A stretch of 64,000 bases of DNA from Kitasatospora acidiphila (GTDB lineage: Bacteria > Actinomycetota > Actinomycetes > Streptomycetales > Streptomycetaceae), in contig NZ_VIGB01000003.1 in assembly GCF_006636205.1 (NCBI RefSeq), positions 4,082,501-4,146,500 on the forward strand, read 5' to 3'. Under the pieces are notes generated by a model. The model saw nothing but the letters and a program-made list of their open reading frames with translations. It ran no database searches and was not told the DNA's origin. Below are positions 51,094 to 59,193 of the stretch, piece after piece (positions within the stretch are counted from its first letter, which is position 1; the number at the start of each line of letters is the position of its first letter). The translations under genes and the position numbers were made by a program.

Positions 51094-51140
51094 TCCGGGC
51101 CCTGGCGATTCCAACGGGCCCCCGTAAACTCGACGGCATT

Positions 51141-51985
51141 GTGACTTCGACTGCCCCTTCCCCCAGGTCCCTGCCGAGCTCCCCGGCCAGCGCCCCTCCG
51201 AGCGGCTCTCCGCGGCCCCGGCCGGCTACCCCGCGCCGATGTACCCGCACAAGGCCACCGAGGCCCAGCACCGCGAGCACCGGATCCGCACCTTCCAGCC
51301 GCGCCGCGGCCGGATGACCCAGGTGCAGGCCGGCGCGCTGGACAAGCACTGGGAGCGCTGGGGCGTCGCGATCGACGGCACCCCGCTGGACCTCACCGAG
51401 CTGTTCGGTGGACTGCCGGTCACCCTGGAGATCGGCTTCGGCATGGGCGAGACCACCGCCGCGATGGCCGCCGCCGACCCGGCCATGGGCATCCTGGCCG
51501 CCGACGTGCACACCCCCGGTCACGGCGCCCTGCTCAACCTGCTGGAGCAGAACGGCTCGCAGAACGTCCGGCTGGCCGCCGGCGACGCGATCATCCTGAT
51601 CCGCGACATGCTGCCGGAGGCCTCGCTGGCCGGGCTGCGGGTCTACTTCGCCGACCCATGGCCCAAGCCCAAGCACCACAAGCGCCGGCTGGTCCAGCAC
51701 GGCTTCCTCGACCTGGTGCTGCCCCGGCTTGCCCCCGGCGCGCTGGTGCACTGCGCCACCGACTGGGAGCACTACGCCGAGCAGATGGCGGACGTGCTCT
51801 CGGCCCGCCCCGAGCTGGTCAACCTGCACCCGGAGGGCGACGGCTCGTCCTGGCTGGAGGACCGCGGCGACGGCACCGTGCCCGGCTACGCGCCGCGGCC
51901 CGAGTGGCGCCCGCTGACCAAGTTCGAGCGGGCCGGGCTGGCCAAGGGGCACGTGGTGCACGACCTGCTGTTCCGCAAGCGCTGA
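51141..51985 (+). CDS. trmB: tRNA (guanine-N7)-methyltransferase (probable 1-base frameshift in the N-terminus)
   Basis: The conserved enzyme starts at MYPHKATEAQHREHRIRTFQ (51239). It has the SAM site TLEIGFGMGETTAAMA, AADVHTPGHGALL, and the catalytic YFADPWPKPKHHKRRLVQ with TDWEHYAEQM. It makes m7G46 in tRNA. Streptomycete homologues have a 30-35 residue N-terminal extension. Here GTG 51141 opens such an extension if one C is added to the run at 51160-51164, giving about 281 residues. A TAAACT -10 at 51125-51130 lies just upstream, so the message may be leaderless. If the shift is real, ATG 51239 gives a 248-residue enzyme. Confidence 0.93.
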
Positions 51986-52054
51986 CCTCGATCACCGCCA
52001 CCGAACGTGCACAACCGCTGACGCGGCGCCGGATCGTCCCCTACCCTTTCGGGG

Positions 52055-53032
52055 GTGAGCCGTTCGCACCGCGTCCGCCGCATCGCGAGTGCCGTGCCGC
52101 TCGTCGCGCTGGCCGGCTGCGCGGTGCTGCTCGTCCGCCTGGTGCAGCGTCAGACCGGTACCACCGGGCTGCTGGTCGGGCTCGGGCTGGCGATCCTGCC
52201 GGTGCCGTTCGTGCTGTTCGTCCTCACCTGGCTCAACCAGAGCGCCCGGCTGCCGGGGCGGCGGCTGGCGCTCTGCCTGGCCTGGGGCTCCTGCGCGGCC
52301 ACCACCATGGCGCTGTTCGCCAACGGCTGGGCCAGCGACTGGCTCACCACCACCGAGGGCAGTGTGCGCGGGCAGCTGCTCGGCGCGCAGTTCGCCTCCC
52401 CGGTGATCGAGGAGACCGCCAAGGGCCTGATGCTGCTGGCCGCCATGCTGCCGCTGCGCCGCCGCCTACCGCGGCGCGGGGCCGGGCCCTCACCGCGGGC
52501 CCGGGTGCGGCTGCGGCACCGGGCGGTGGCCACCGGCCTGGTGCTCAGCGGGATCACCGCCTGCGGTTTCGCCTTCACCGAGAACGTGCTCTACCTGGGC
52601 CGGGCGTTCACCGACGACCAGCAGCAGCGGCTGGAGTCGATCGGCCTGGGCCTGAGCCCCTCGCTGCGCGACTACGACGGCACCGTGCAGACCTTCGTGC
52701 TGCGGGCGCTGCTGACCCCGTTCGCCCATCCGCTGTTCACCGCGCTGACCGGGCTCGGGCTGGCCGTCTCGCTGACCGCCGGCCGGCGCTGGCTGGCCCG
52801 GCTGGCCGCCCCCGCGGGCTGGCTGGCGGCGGTCGCCCTGCACAGCGGCTGGAACGCGGCGGCCGGCCTGGGCACCCAGGGCTTCCTCGCCGTCTACACG
52901 CTGCTGATGATGCCCGCCTTCGCCGCGGTCGCCGCGCTGGCCGTGTGGGCGCGCAGCCGACCGCGCGGCCTGCCCCGCCATGATCGGCCGGCGCCGCCCG
53001 TGACACCCGCGCATCCCGTGCAGCCGACCTGA
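52055..53032 (+). CDS. PrsW-family intramembrane metalloprotease
   Basis: The protein has 325 residues with eight or so membrane helices. The three PrsW motifs are visible: EExxK in VIEETAKGLMLLA, FxxxEN in FAFTENVLYL and HxxxT in FAHPLFTALTG, with a further His in ALHSGWNAAAG. Bacillus PrsW cuts an anti-sigma factor at site 1, and actinobacterial members may do similar work. It has GTG 52055 after CGGGG. No anti-sigma gene is adjacent. The tail is Pro-rich and cytoplasmic. Confidence 0.88.
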   Translation: MSRSHRVRRIASAVPLVALAGCAVLLVRLVQRQTGTTGLLVGLGLAILPVPFVLFVLTWLNQSARLPGRRLALCLAWGSCAATTMALFANGWASDWLTTTEGSVRGQLLGAQFASPVIEETAKGLMLLAAMLPLRRRLPRRGAGPSPRARVRLRHRAVATGLVLSGITACGFAFTENVLYLGRAFTDDQQQRLESIGLGLSPSLRDYDGTVQTFVLRALLTPFAHPLFTALTGLGLAVSLTAGRRWLARLAAPAGWLAAVALHSGWNAAAGLGTQGFLAVYTLLMMPAFAAVAALAVWARSRPRGLPRHDRPAPPVTPAHPVQPT

Positions 53033-53114
53033 GCTGCTCGGATGCCCGGGTGAGGGGGCGCTGCACAAGCGATTTCCCTTCTACGACGTCGTCGCGTACT
53101 GTTGTGTTCACCGA

Positions 53115-53188
53115 CGCGGGGTGGAGCAGCTCGGTAGCTCGCTGGGCTCATAACCCAGAGGTCGCAGGTTCAAATCCTGTCCCCGCTA
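53115..53188 (+). tRNA. Initiator tRNA-Met (CAT)
   Basis: A cloverleaf of 74 nt without encoded CCA. Anticodon CAT lies in CTCATAA, flanked by the three GGG/CCC pairs that mark initiator tRNA. The acceptor stem has C1 facing T72, an unpaired first position as in formyl-methionine tRNA. The T-loop is TTCAAAT. Confidence 0.93.
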
Positions 53189-53198
53189 CTCAGTAGCA

Positions 53199-53233
53199 CG
53201 AAGGCCCGGTGGAGATTCTCCACCGGGCCTTCG
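53199..53233 (+). terminator. Terminator of the initiator tRNA gene
   Basis: A 16-bp perfect stem (53199-53214 with 53218-53233) and a 3-nt loop, 10 bp beyond the tRNA. Confidence 0.9.
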
Positions 53234-53375
53234 GCATTCCCATGGCGAGTGGGCCGCAGGGCTGGAATTCAGGGCCCGGACGGTGGAACCAAAACACTCT
53301 GATCTTGGTGATAGCTTCTCGTGAGCTTTCGCCCGGCACCGACCGGCCGGGTACGTCCCGCGAGAAGGACAGAAC

Positions 53376-54200
53376 GTGCGAATCTCCCGTACCTTCGGGG
53401 TCACCCTTTCCTGCGCCGCGATAGCGCTGGCTGCCACCGCCTGCGGTTCGAGCGCCAAGAGTTCGAGCGCGGCGCCCGCGGCCAGTGCCGCCGCGCCCTC
53501 CGCCGCGAGCTCCGACGCCGCCTCCAGCGCCCCCTCCGCCGCCACGTCGGGCGGCCCGGACCTGGCGACGATGAGCGCCGACCAGATCCTCAAGGCGTCC
53601 GAGACCGCGCTGACCGGCGCCCAGGCCGTCAAGATCGACATGACGATCGCCGGCACCGGCGGCGACCAGAAGGCCAAGCTGGCCACCGACAGCCGCAGCG
53701 GCTGCACCGGCACCATCTCGATGCCCGGCAAGGGCTCGGCCGACGTCATCCAGGACAAGACGAAGACCACCTACCTGAAGCCCGACGACACCTACTGGGC
53801 TTCGCTCGGCGGCGCCAAGGCCGTCGCGGCCCTCCACGGCAAGTGGGTCAGCGGGCCGGTCACCGACCCGGGCGTCGCCGGCATGGTGGGCTTCTGCGAC
53901 CTCAAGGCGCTCAGCTCCCAGATGGACGACGGCACCGAGAAGCCCACCAAGGGCCAGACCACCACGCTGAACGGCCAGCCCGCCCAGACGCTGCAGGTCG
54001 TCGCCGCGGACGGCACCAAGAACACCCTCTGGGTGTCCACCAAGGGCAAGCCGTACCCGCTGCAGGCCACCGGCGGCAACGGCACCGGCGGCACCGACAA
54101 GATCACGCTGACCGACTACGACGTGCCGGTCACCGTCACCGCCCCGCCGGCCGACCAGGTCATCGACGCCGCCAAGCTGAAGGCGCTCACCGGCCACTGA
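53376..54200 (+). CDS. LppX-like lipoprotein
   Basis: The protein has 274 residues. GTG 53376 follows AAGGACAGAAC. The signal is MRISRTFGVTLSCAAIALAA with lipobox TACGSS, then a 40-residue Ser/Ala linker. The mature domain is about 210 residues and has two Cys (SGCTGT, GFCDLK) and the YWASLGG and LWVSTKGKPYPLQ segments found in LppX/LprG-like lipoproteins. Probably a lipid-binding or lipid-handling surface protein. It is a distant relative in layout of the lipoprotein at 7105. Short repeats follow its stop. Confidence 0.75.
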   Translation: MRISRTFGVTLSCAAIALAATACGSSAKSSSAAPAASAAAPSAASSDAASSAPSAATSGGPDLATMSADQILKASETALTGAQAVKIDMTIAGTGGDQKAKLATDSRSGCTGTISMPGKGSADVIQDKTKTTYLKPDDTYWASLGGAKAVAALHGKWVSGPVTDPGVAGMVGFCDLKALSSQMDDGTEKPTKGQTTTLNGQPAQTLQVVAADGTKNTLWVSTKGKPYPLQATGGNGTGGTDKITLTDYDVPVTVTAPPADQVIDAAKLKALTGH

Positions 54201-54203
54201 GGC

Positions 54204-54249
54204 GGGCGCTGAACGGGCGCTGAACCCGGCCTTGAACGGGCCGCTGAAC
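54204..54249. repeat. Four 11-12 bp repeats after the lipoprotein stop
   Basis: GGGCGCTGAAC at 54204-54214 and 54215-54225, CCGGCCTTGAAC at 54226-54237, GGGCCGCTGAAC at 54238-54249. Each contains TGA or TTGA; the array starts three bases after the true TGA. Confidence 0.75.
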
Positions 54250-54256
54250 CGGCCCG

Positions 54257-54294
54257 GCAATCGCCTCCGATAATCCGTTGCCTCTGGCGATTGC
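54257..54294 (+). promoter_or_regulatory. Inverted repeat upstream of the 23-codon ORF
   Basis: GCAATCGCC (54257-54265) and GGCGATTGC (54286-54294) form a 9-bp inverted repeat with a 20-nt spacer. It lies about 45 bp upstream of the ORF and could be an operator or a leader hairpin. Confidence 0.4.
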
Positions 54295-54340
54295 GTCTGC
54301 CTATCGTTGTCGTCGAACACGGAAAGGAGGTGATCCTGAG

Positions 54341-54412
54341 TTGAGTACCACGATGACTGCGCTTCGCGCGTCTGACTCGCTCGGGCGCGCCTCCGTGGAG
54401 CTGTCGGCCTGA
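54341..54412 (+). CDS. Isolated 23-residue ORF with near-complete anti-Shine-Dalgarno complement
   Basis: TTG 54341 opens a 24-codon frame ending TGA 54412: it begins STTMTALRASDSLGRASVEL and ends SA. ATG 54353 would give 19 residues. The leader GAAAGGAGGTGATCC (54322-54336) matches the reverse complement of the 16S 3' tail of this same genome over 15 nt, far beyond any other gene here. A stem-loop follows at 54453-54491, so the ORF looks like a self-contained unit. I do not recognise the peptide. It could be a small protein, a leader peptide, or a ribosome-binding decoy. Confidence 0.5.
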   Translation: MSTTMTALRASDSLGRASVELSA

Positions 54413-54452
54413 TCAGCCGGCGCCCCGCGGATGGAACCGCGCAGAAGTTGTC

Positions 54453-54491
54453 GAGCCCCTGGACCCCCTCAAAGCGAGGCCCGGGGGCTTC
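54453..54491 (+). terminator. Probable terminator of the 23-codon ORF unit
   Basis: GAGCCCC (54453-54459) pairs with GGGGCTT, and inner CCTC (54467-54470) with GAGG (54476-54479), giving a long imperfect GC stem ending in CTTCGG. Confidence 0.5.
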
Positions 54492-54642
54492 GGCATTCTC
54501 CGGGGCTCCTTTCCCGTCGCCTTCCCATCGCATTCCGCCTGTCGACGTTGCGTGCGTTCGCCTCTGATCGTCGGCATGTCGGCGGCCCCCGGAGCGCTAC
54601 AGTTCGCGTTCGGAGCGGACCGGATGCGACGGGGAGCGGGCG

Positions 54643-55773
54643 ATGGCGGGGCTACAGGGGTTGCAGGCACTGCAGGGGTCGGCGGGTCGGCAGCAGGGAC
54701 CGACCGGAGTGATACGGCGCCGGCAGGCCATCGCCATCGGCACCCTGTTCGGGCTCGGCTTCCTCGGGCTGCTGCTCTACACCACCGGCGCACCGCATCC
54801 GCTGAGCGCGCTCGGCGCCGGCGTGATGATCGCCTGCGCCACCACCGTGGCCGGCGCCCTGGTCGGCTTCCTGTTCGGCATCCCGCATGTGCTCGGCAGC
54901 GGTACCGGCGCGTCGACTGCGACGGGTACGCCGGGTTCGGCCAACTCCGCACCGCTGAGCGGGCAGTACATCGCCAACACCAACCTGGAGCAGGTCTCCG
55001 ACTGGCTGACCAAGCTGCTGCTCGGCGTCGGCCTGACCCAGCTCGGCAGCATCTGGCAAGGCGCCCGCCGGCTCGGCCGGGCGCTCTCCCCCGCGCTCGG
55101 CGGCCGCACCGACGCCACCCCGTTCGCGGCCGCCCTGGTGCTCTACTTCGTGATCCTCGGCTTCCTCGGCGGCTGGCTGGCCACCCGGCTGCTGCTGGCC
55201 GGCGCACTGACCCGGGCCGACGGCGCCGCGCTGCACCTGTTCACCAGCGCCCAGGAGCAGTTGAAGGAGGGCAACGAGGTCGGTGCCGAGGACCTGCGGG
55301 TGCAGGCGATGGGCCGGCTCGGCAAGTTCGCCCACCAGGCCGGCCAGCCCGGCCCCGAGCAGCCGGCCGCGTCGGTGAGCCAGGTGGCCGAGGTGCGGGC
55401 CGGGGCCAAGCGCTCCCCGGCCACCCCGGACGAGGTGCGCGGCCTGTTCGCCTCCGACGACGAGGGCCTGCGGCTGCAGGCCCTGGCGCTGACCCAGGGC
55501 AACGCCGCGCTGGGCGACTTCGAGAGCGTGCTGGAGTACATCGAGCATCCGCGCAGCGCGTTCGAGCACTACAACGCGCTGCTCGCCGCCCGGGGCATGC
55601 TGAGCCGGCTCGGCCGGGACCAGCGGATGCGGCTGCGGACGGCCGTCATCAACCAACTGCTGGCCCCGGACGGCATTCCGGACGCCTCCGACCGCCGCTG
55701 GATCGCCGAGCGGATCCTGGCCAAGCTGGACGCCATCGGCCATCTCCCGGCGGCGCGTCCGTCCGGGGTGTGA
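54643..55773 (+). CDS. Conserved membrane protein of unknown function
   Basis: The protein has 376 residues. After a 25-residue Gln/Gly-rich N-terminus come two membrane helices (AIAIGTLFGLGFLGLLLY and GVMIACATTVAGALVGFLFG), a short outside or linker part, then YIANTNLEQVSDWLTKLLLG with a third helix and a fourth (AALVLYFVILGFLGGWLATR). The C-terminal 190 residues are soluble and helical. The NTNLEQVSDWLTK motif recurs in bacterial membrane proteins of unknown role. GGGGAGCGGGCG precedes ATG 54643. It is alone between terminators. Confidence 0.68.
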   Translation: MAGLQGLQALQGSAGRQQGPTGVIRRRQAIAIGTLFGLGFLGLLLYTTGAPHPLSALGAGVMIACATTVAGALVGFLFGIPHVLGSGTGASTATGTPGSANSAPLSGQYIANTNLEQVSDWLTKLLLGVGLTQLGSIWQGARRLGRALSPALGGRTDATPFAAALVLYFVILGFLGGWLATRLLLAGALTRADGAALHLFTSAQEQLKEGNEVGAEDLRVQAMGRLGKFAHQAGQPGPEQPAASVSQVAEVRAGAKRSPATPDEVRGLFASDDEGLRLQALALTQGNAALGDFESVLEYIEHPRSAFEHYNALLAARGMLSRLGRDQRMRLRTAVINQLLAPDGIPDASDRRWIAERILAKLDAIGHLPAARPSGV

Positions 55774-55775
55774 TC

Positions 55776-55808
55776 CTGATCGCCGATCAAGACCTGATCG
55801 GCGATCAG
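55776..55808. terminator. Bidirectional terminator between convergent genes
   Basis: CTGATCGCCGATCA (55776-55789) pairs perfectly with TGATCGGCGATCAG (55795-55808), 14 bp with a 5-nt loop. The right arm contains the stop of the TNT gene. Confidence 0.8.
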
Positions 55809-56452
55809 ATCAAGCGCTGCAGATAGCCGTTGGTGATCAGCCAGCCGACGTTGATCTTCGCCGGGGCGCCGGGCACCAGGGTCGCGTCGAGCTGGTACTG
55901 CCAGCCGTAGCCGGGCTGGTTGAACCAGGGCGCGATCGGGCCGGCGTGCACGGCGAACGGCTTGAGCACCTTGTAGTCGTGGTAGTTGCAGCCGGCCGCC
56001 GGGTTGCCGTCGAGGCTCTGCGGCGGGATCGAACGCATCGCGTAGGGGAGGCCCTCCGGCGCCAGGAAGGAGCCGTACTCGGACCCGAACCGGTCGATGT
56101 CCTGGCCGACCGGAAGGGTCTGGTCGAACTCCACCGGCTGGTTGTTGACCACGACGTAGCCGTCCGCGGGCGGGTACTTCCAGCTGCCGGCCGCCGAGTC
56201 GTAGTACTGCTGCAGGAAGGACTGGTCGCTGGCGCCGCCGGTGCGGTTGTAGCCGAACATCTCCCGGCCGACCGGGCCGGTGCTGGGCAGCTGCGCCGGG
56301 CCGAGCCGGGCGTCCCCGTCGTAGAAGTCGGCCGAGCACTGGTCGGACGGCAGACTGTCGGCGTGCGCGGCCGGGGCGGCCACGGTGAGCAGGGCGGCAC
56401 CCGCGACGACGGCGGTGAGCAGGCTGCTGGTCTTGGTCAGAGTGATGGTCAC
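55805..56452 (-). CDS. Secreted TNT-domain protein, probable NAD(P)+ glycohydrolase
   Basis: The protein has 215 residues. A Sec signal (LLTAVVAGAALLTVAAPAAH|ADS) is followed by a TNT domain like that of Mycobacterium tuberculosis CpnT. Key features are Arg in DIDRFGSEYGSFLAPEG, Arg in YAMRSIPP, KVLKPFAVHAGPIAPWFNQP, and the catalytic-type Gln in YGWQYQL. TNT enzymes split NAD+ and NADP+. The domain here is free and exported by Sec, not fused to a toxin carrier. No immunity gene is adjacent. It may act outside the cell on scavenged NAD or on competitors. Confidence 0.85.
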   Translation of the reverse strand: MTITLTKTSSLLTAVVAGAALLTVAAPAAHADSLPSDQCSADFYDGDARLGPAQLPSTGPVGREMFGYNRTGGASDQSFLQQYYDSAAGSWKYPPADGYVVVNNQPVEFDQTLPVGQDIDRFGSEYGSFLAPEGLPYAMRSIPPQSLDGNPAAGCNYHDYKVLKPFAVHAGPIAPWFNQPGYGWQYQLDATLVPGAPAKINVGWLITNGYLQRLI

Positions 56453-57256
56453 TCAACGCACGGTAGCGGGAGAGGATGCTTCTGTTCCGGATTTCCCCGC
56501 AGTTGGCCGGATTCTGCCGCGATTCTTCTGACCATCACTCTGTTTCTGATAATGCGTCAGCCTCATTGACCAGCGCCGCCGTCCGTCCCCCGGCTCGCGG
56601 GCGGTGCGCAACTCGCTGTGCACGCCGCGCTCCCCCAGCGCCCGGCGCAGCTGCGCCAGGTGCGGGCAGCGGCGGCCGGCGCCGTCGTGCAGCGGGTGCA
56701 CCAGCACCTCGCCGTCCGCCGCGGTGACCCGGACCAGCTCCAGCAGGGCTGCCAACTGCTCGTCGGGGCCGAACCGTTCGGGGTAGGCGAAGAGCAGGTA
56801 GGAGCTGAGGGTCAGCGCGAAGCTGCCATCGGCGAACGGCAGTTCGGGCAGGCGGGCGGCCAGGTAGCTCCCGGGGTGGGCGGCCCGGTCGGCGGCGAAC
56901 AGCGCCCGGGCCCGGTCCCAGCTGCGCAGGTACTTGTCGTACGGGCGGTGGCGGGGCGCCGGATGGTGGGCCGGGTCGGCCGGCATCGCGGCCGCCATGG
57001 CCTGCCGGGACCGCTCCGCCGCCGCCAGCAGCTCCGCCGTCGGCCGTGCGTACGCCGGATCGGCGGCCACCACCCGGCACCCGAGCGCCCGCGCCTCCGC
57101 CACCAGGCCCGAGGCCCCGCCCGGGCAGTCGAGCACCGGCCCGGGCAGCGCGCTCAGCCGGGCCCGGCTGAGCCCGAAGAACACGCAGTACTCGTCCAGC
57201 GGACGGGAGGTGATCAGCACACCGCCCAGCCGACCACGGGCTCCGGGGCAGCGCAT
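56453..57256 (-). CDS. SAM-dependent methyltransferase-like protein
   Basis: The protein has 267 residues. Motif I is divergent (VLDCPGGASGLVAEARALGC), then VVAADPAY as the acidic strand end, and LPFADGSFALTLSSYLLFAY as motif IV region. The last 35 residues are basic and unlike the domain. ATG 57256 follows AGGAGGG. It lies 13 bp after the MerR gene and is probably coupled to it. Substrate unknown. Confidence 0.75.
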   Translation of the reverse strand: MRCPGARGRLGGVLITSRPLDEYCVFFGLSRARLSALPGPVLDCPGGASGLVAEARALGCRVVAADPAYARPTAELLAAAERSRQAMAAAMPADPAHHPAPRHRPYDKYLRSWDRARALFAADRAAHPGSYLAARLPELPFADGSFALTLSSYLLFAYPERFGPDEQLAALLELVRVTAADGEVLVHPLHDGAGRRCPHLAQLRRALGERGVHSELRTAREPGDGRRRWSMRLTHYQKQSDGQKNRGRIRPTAGKSGTEASSPATVR

Positions 57257-57268
57257 CCTGGGGCCCTC

Positions 57269-58213
57269 CTAGGCCGCCGGCGCCGCCCGCAGCGCCGCCG
57301 CCAGCCAGGCCATCACCGGTGCCAGGCTCTCCGGGACCGGCCAGCCGTTGACGATCGAGAGCAGCTGCCAGTAGCGCTCGGTGCGGGGGTCGCCTGCCAC
57401 GTCCAGCCGCCGCAGCAGCCAGTGCCGCAGCTCGGCGTCGTCCGGCCGGTCGAAGACCTGGGCGTACTGGGCGGTCAGCGAGTCCAGCACCGCGGCCCCG
57501 GCCGGGGAGTCCGGCGCCAGGCCGTCGGCCAGCGCGCGGCCGACCTGCTCGCGCACCGCCTGGGTGAGCTCGTGGTGCAGCCCGGTGGTGTCACCGGCCG
57601 CGCGCTCCGCCGCCTGGTATTCGGCCATCCGCCGTACCGCCGCGCGGAAGTCGGGGTCCTGGGCGAGCTCCCCGAGCTCGACCCAGGCCGCCACCTGCGC
57701 CACGGTCGGCTCCTCGGGCAGTTCGGGCATCGCCGCCCGCATCATCGCCACCAGCTCCGGGTTGGCGTCCAGGCCGGCGAACACCTCCTCCACGAAGTCG
57801 CTGATGATGCTTCGCCGTTCGGCATCGGACAACTGGGCAAGCCGGTGCATCAGATCCGTCTCCTCAACTGAGGCCCCCCGCTCGGCCACCGCGCGCAGCA
57901 CCGCGAGCCGCTGCCGCAGCATGCCGAGCTGCGCCTCGATCGCACGCGCATGCAGCTCGGCCACCTCGGGCAGCGTGGTCTCCCGGTCCAGGATCCGGCG
58001 GACCGTCGGCAGGTCGATCCCCAAGTCCCGCAGGGTGCGGACGAGATCCAACCGGGCTGCCGCATCCTCGTCATAGCGCCGGTAGCCGCTGGGGCTCCTA
58101 TCGGTCGGCGGCACGATCCCCTCGTCGGCGTAGAACCGGATGGTTCGTACGGCCAGCCCGGTACGCCGGGCCAGCTCACCGATGGAGTAGCGGGTGGTGT
58201 CGCCGTTGGACAT
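57269..58213 (-). CDS. MerR-family transcriptional regulator
   Basis: The protein has 314 residues. The MerR helix-turn-helix is at the start (SIGELARRTGLAVRTIRFYA, DRSPSGYRRYDEDAAARL), then the dimer helix and a large C-terminal domain of about 190 residues, likely a drug-binding effector domain. It lies directly before the methyltransferase gene. GTG/ATG choice is not in doubt: ATG 58213. Confidence 0.9.
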   Translation of the reverse strand: MSNGDTTRYSIGELARRTGLAVRTIRFYADEGIVPPTDRSPSGYRRYDEDAAARLDLVRTLRDLGIDLPTVRRILDRETTLPEVAELHARAIEAQLGMLRQRLAVLRAVAERGASVEETDLMHRLAQLSDAERRSIISDFVEEVFAGLDANPELVAMMRAAMPELPEEPTVAQVAAWVELGELAQDPDFRAAVRRMAEYQAAERAAGDTTGLHHELTQAVREQVGRALADGLAPDSPAGAAVLDSLTAQYAQVFDRPDDAELRHWLLRRLDVAGDPRTERYWQLLSIVNGWPVPESLAPVMAWLAAALRAAPAA

Positions 58214-58263
58214 GGCAGCAGCTTGCCGGTTCCACCTGGTGGAGACTCAAGGGCGCCCCCGCG

Positions 58264-59076
58264 TCAGGGCATCTCCCACGGCACCTGCGGCAGCACCGCG
58301 CCGGTCTCCAGCAGCGACTTGAGGTTGGCGAGCACCGCCGGCCAGCCGCGCGAGACGTCGTGCAGCGCCTGCTCGTTGGGCAGGTTCTCATGGGTCACGG
58401 TGAGGCGGACGATCTCCTCGTGCGGCTCGATCAGGAAGGTGACCGTGGCCGGCCGGTGCGCCGGGTCGGGATCCACCGGGCCGTCGAAGGTGACCACCAG
58501 GCGGGTCGGCGGCTCGGCCGCCAGGACCTCGCCGACCACGTCGGCGATGCCCGAACCGTCGGTCCTGCGGTGCTCCCAGGCCGAGCCCGACTGCCAGTCG
58601 GAGACGTTGGCGTGCCCCCAGTAGCGTACGGTCAGGTCGGCGTCGGTCAGCGCCCGCCAGACCTGCTCGGCAGTGGCCTTGATGTAGGTGACGTAGACGT
58701 AGGTGGGCACGGATCCGGTCGTGCCCGCGGGGGTGTCGCTCATGGCTCGCTCCTGCTCTGCCTGGTTCTTGATGGCGCTGATCACCTGCAACCGGGGCCG
58801 GTCGAAGCCCGCGATCCAGCGCTCCTCGATCTCGTGGATCGGCACCGGGTTGAGGTAGTGCAGCCGTTCCCGGCCGCGCCGCACGACGGTCACCAGGCCG
58901 GCCCGCACCAGGACGTCGAGGTGCTGGGTCGCCGACTGCCGTGCCATCTCCAGCTGCTCGCACAGCTCGCGCAGGGTCTGGCCGTCCTGCTCGCGCAGCC
59001 GGTCCAGCAGCAGGCGGCGGGTCGGGTCGGCCAGCGCCTTGAAGACCGCGTCGATGGCTGATCCTTCGAGGCTCAT
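58264..59076 (-). CDS. ArsR regulator fused to AHSA1/START-like domain
   Basis: The protein has 270 residues. Residues 1-95 form an ArsR winged helix (DAVFKALADPTRRLLLDRLR, RQSATQHLDVLVRAGLV). Residues 115-265 form an AHSA1-type SRPBCC domain (YVTYIKATAEQVWRALTDAD, RTDGSGIADVVGEVLAAEPP). This fusion is common in streptomycetes, where the two parts are otherwise separate adjacent genes. It is probably a ligand-responsive repressor. The ligand is unknown. Confidence 0.92.
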   Translation of the reverse strand: MSLEGSAIDAVFKALADPTRRLLLDRLREQDGQTLRELCEQLEMARQSATQHLDVLVRAGLVTVVRRGRERLHYLNPVPIHEIEERWIAGFDRPRLQVISAIKNQAEQERAMSDTPAGTTGSVPTYVYVTYIKATAEQVWRALTDADLTVRYWGHANVSDWQSGSAWEHRRTDGSGIADVVGEVLAAEPPTRLVVTFDGPVDPDPAHRPATVTFLIEPHEEIVRLTVTHENLPNEQALHDVSRGWPAVLANLKSLLETGAVLPQVPWEMP

Positions 59077-59193
59077 GATTCGATTATGCAGGCATTTGCC
59101 TGCCTATCGCAACTTTTGGCGCAATGCGACAAGTACCCCGCGCCCCTCGCCGTCGTTGCCAGGACACCACCAGTCCAGTGAAGGGCCTGCGCC

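Noticed and set aside
55776..55808. Another gene-end tandem duplication
   Set aside because: The two near-repeats are inverse complements forming a perfect stem, so a terminator explains them better.
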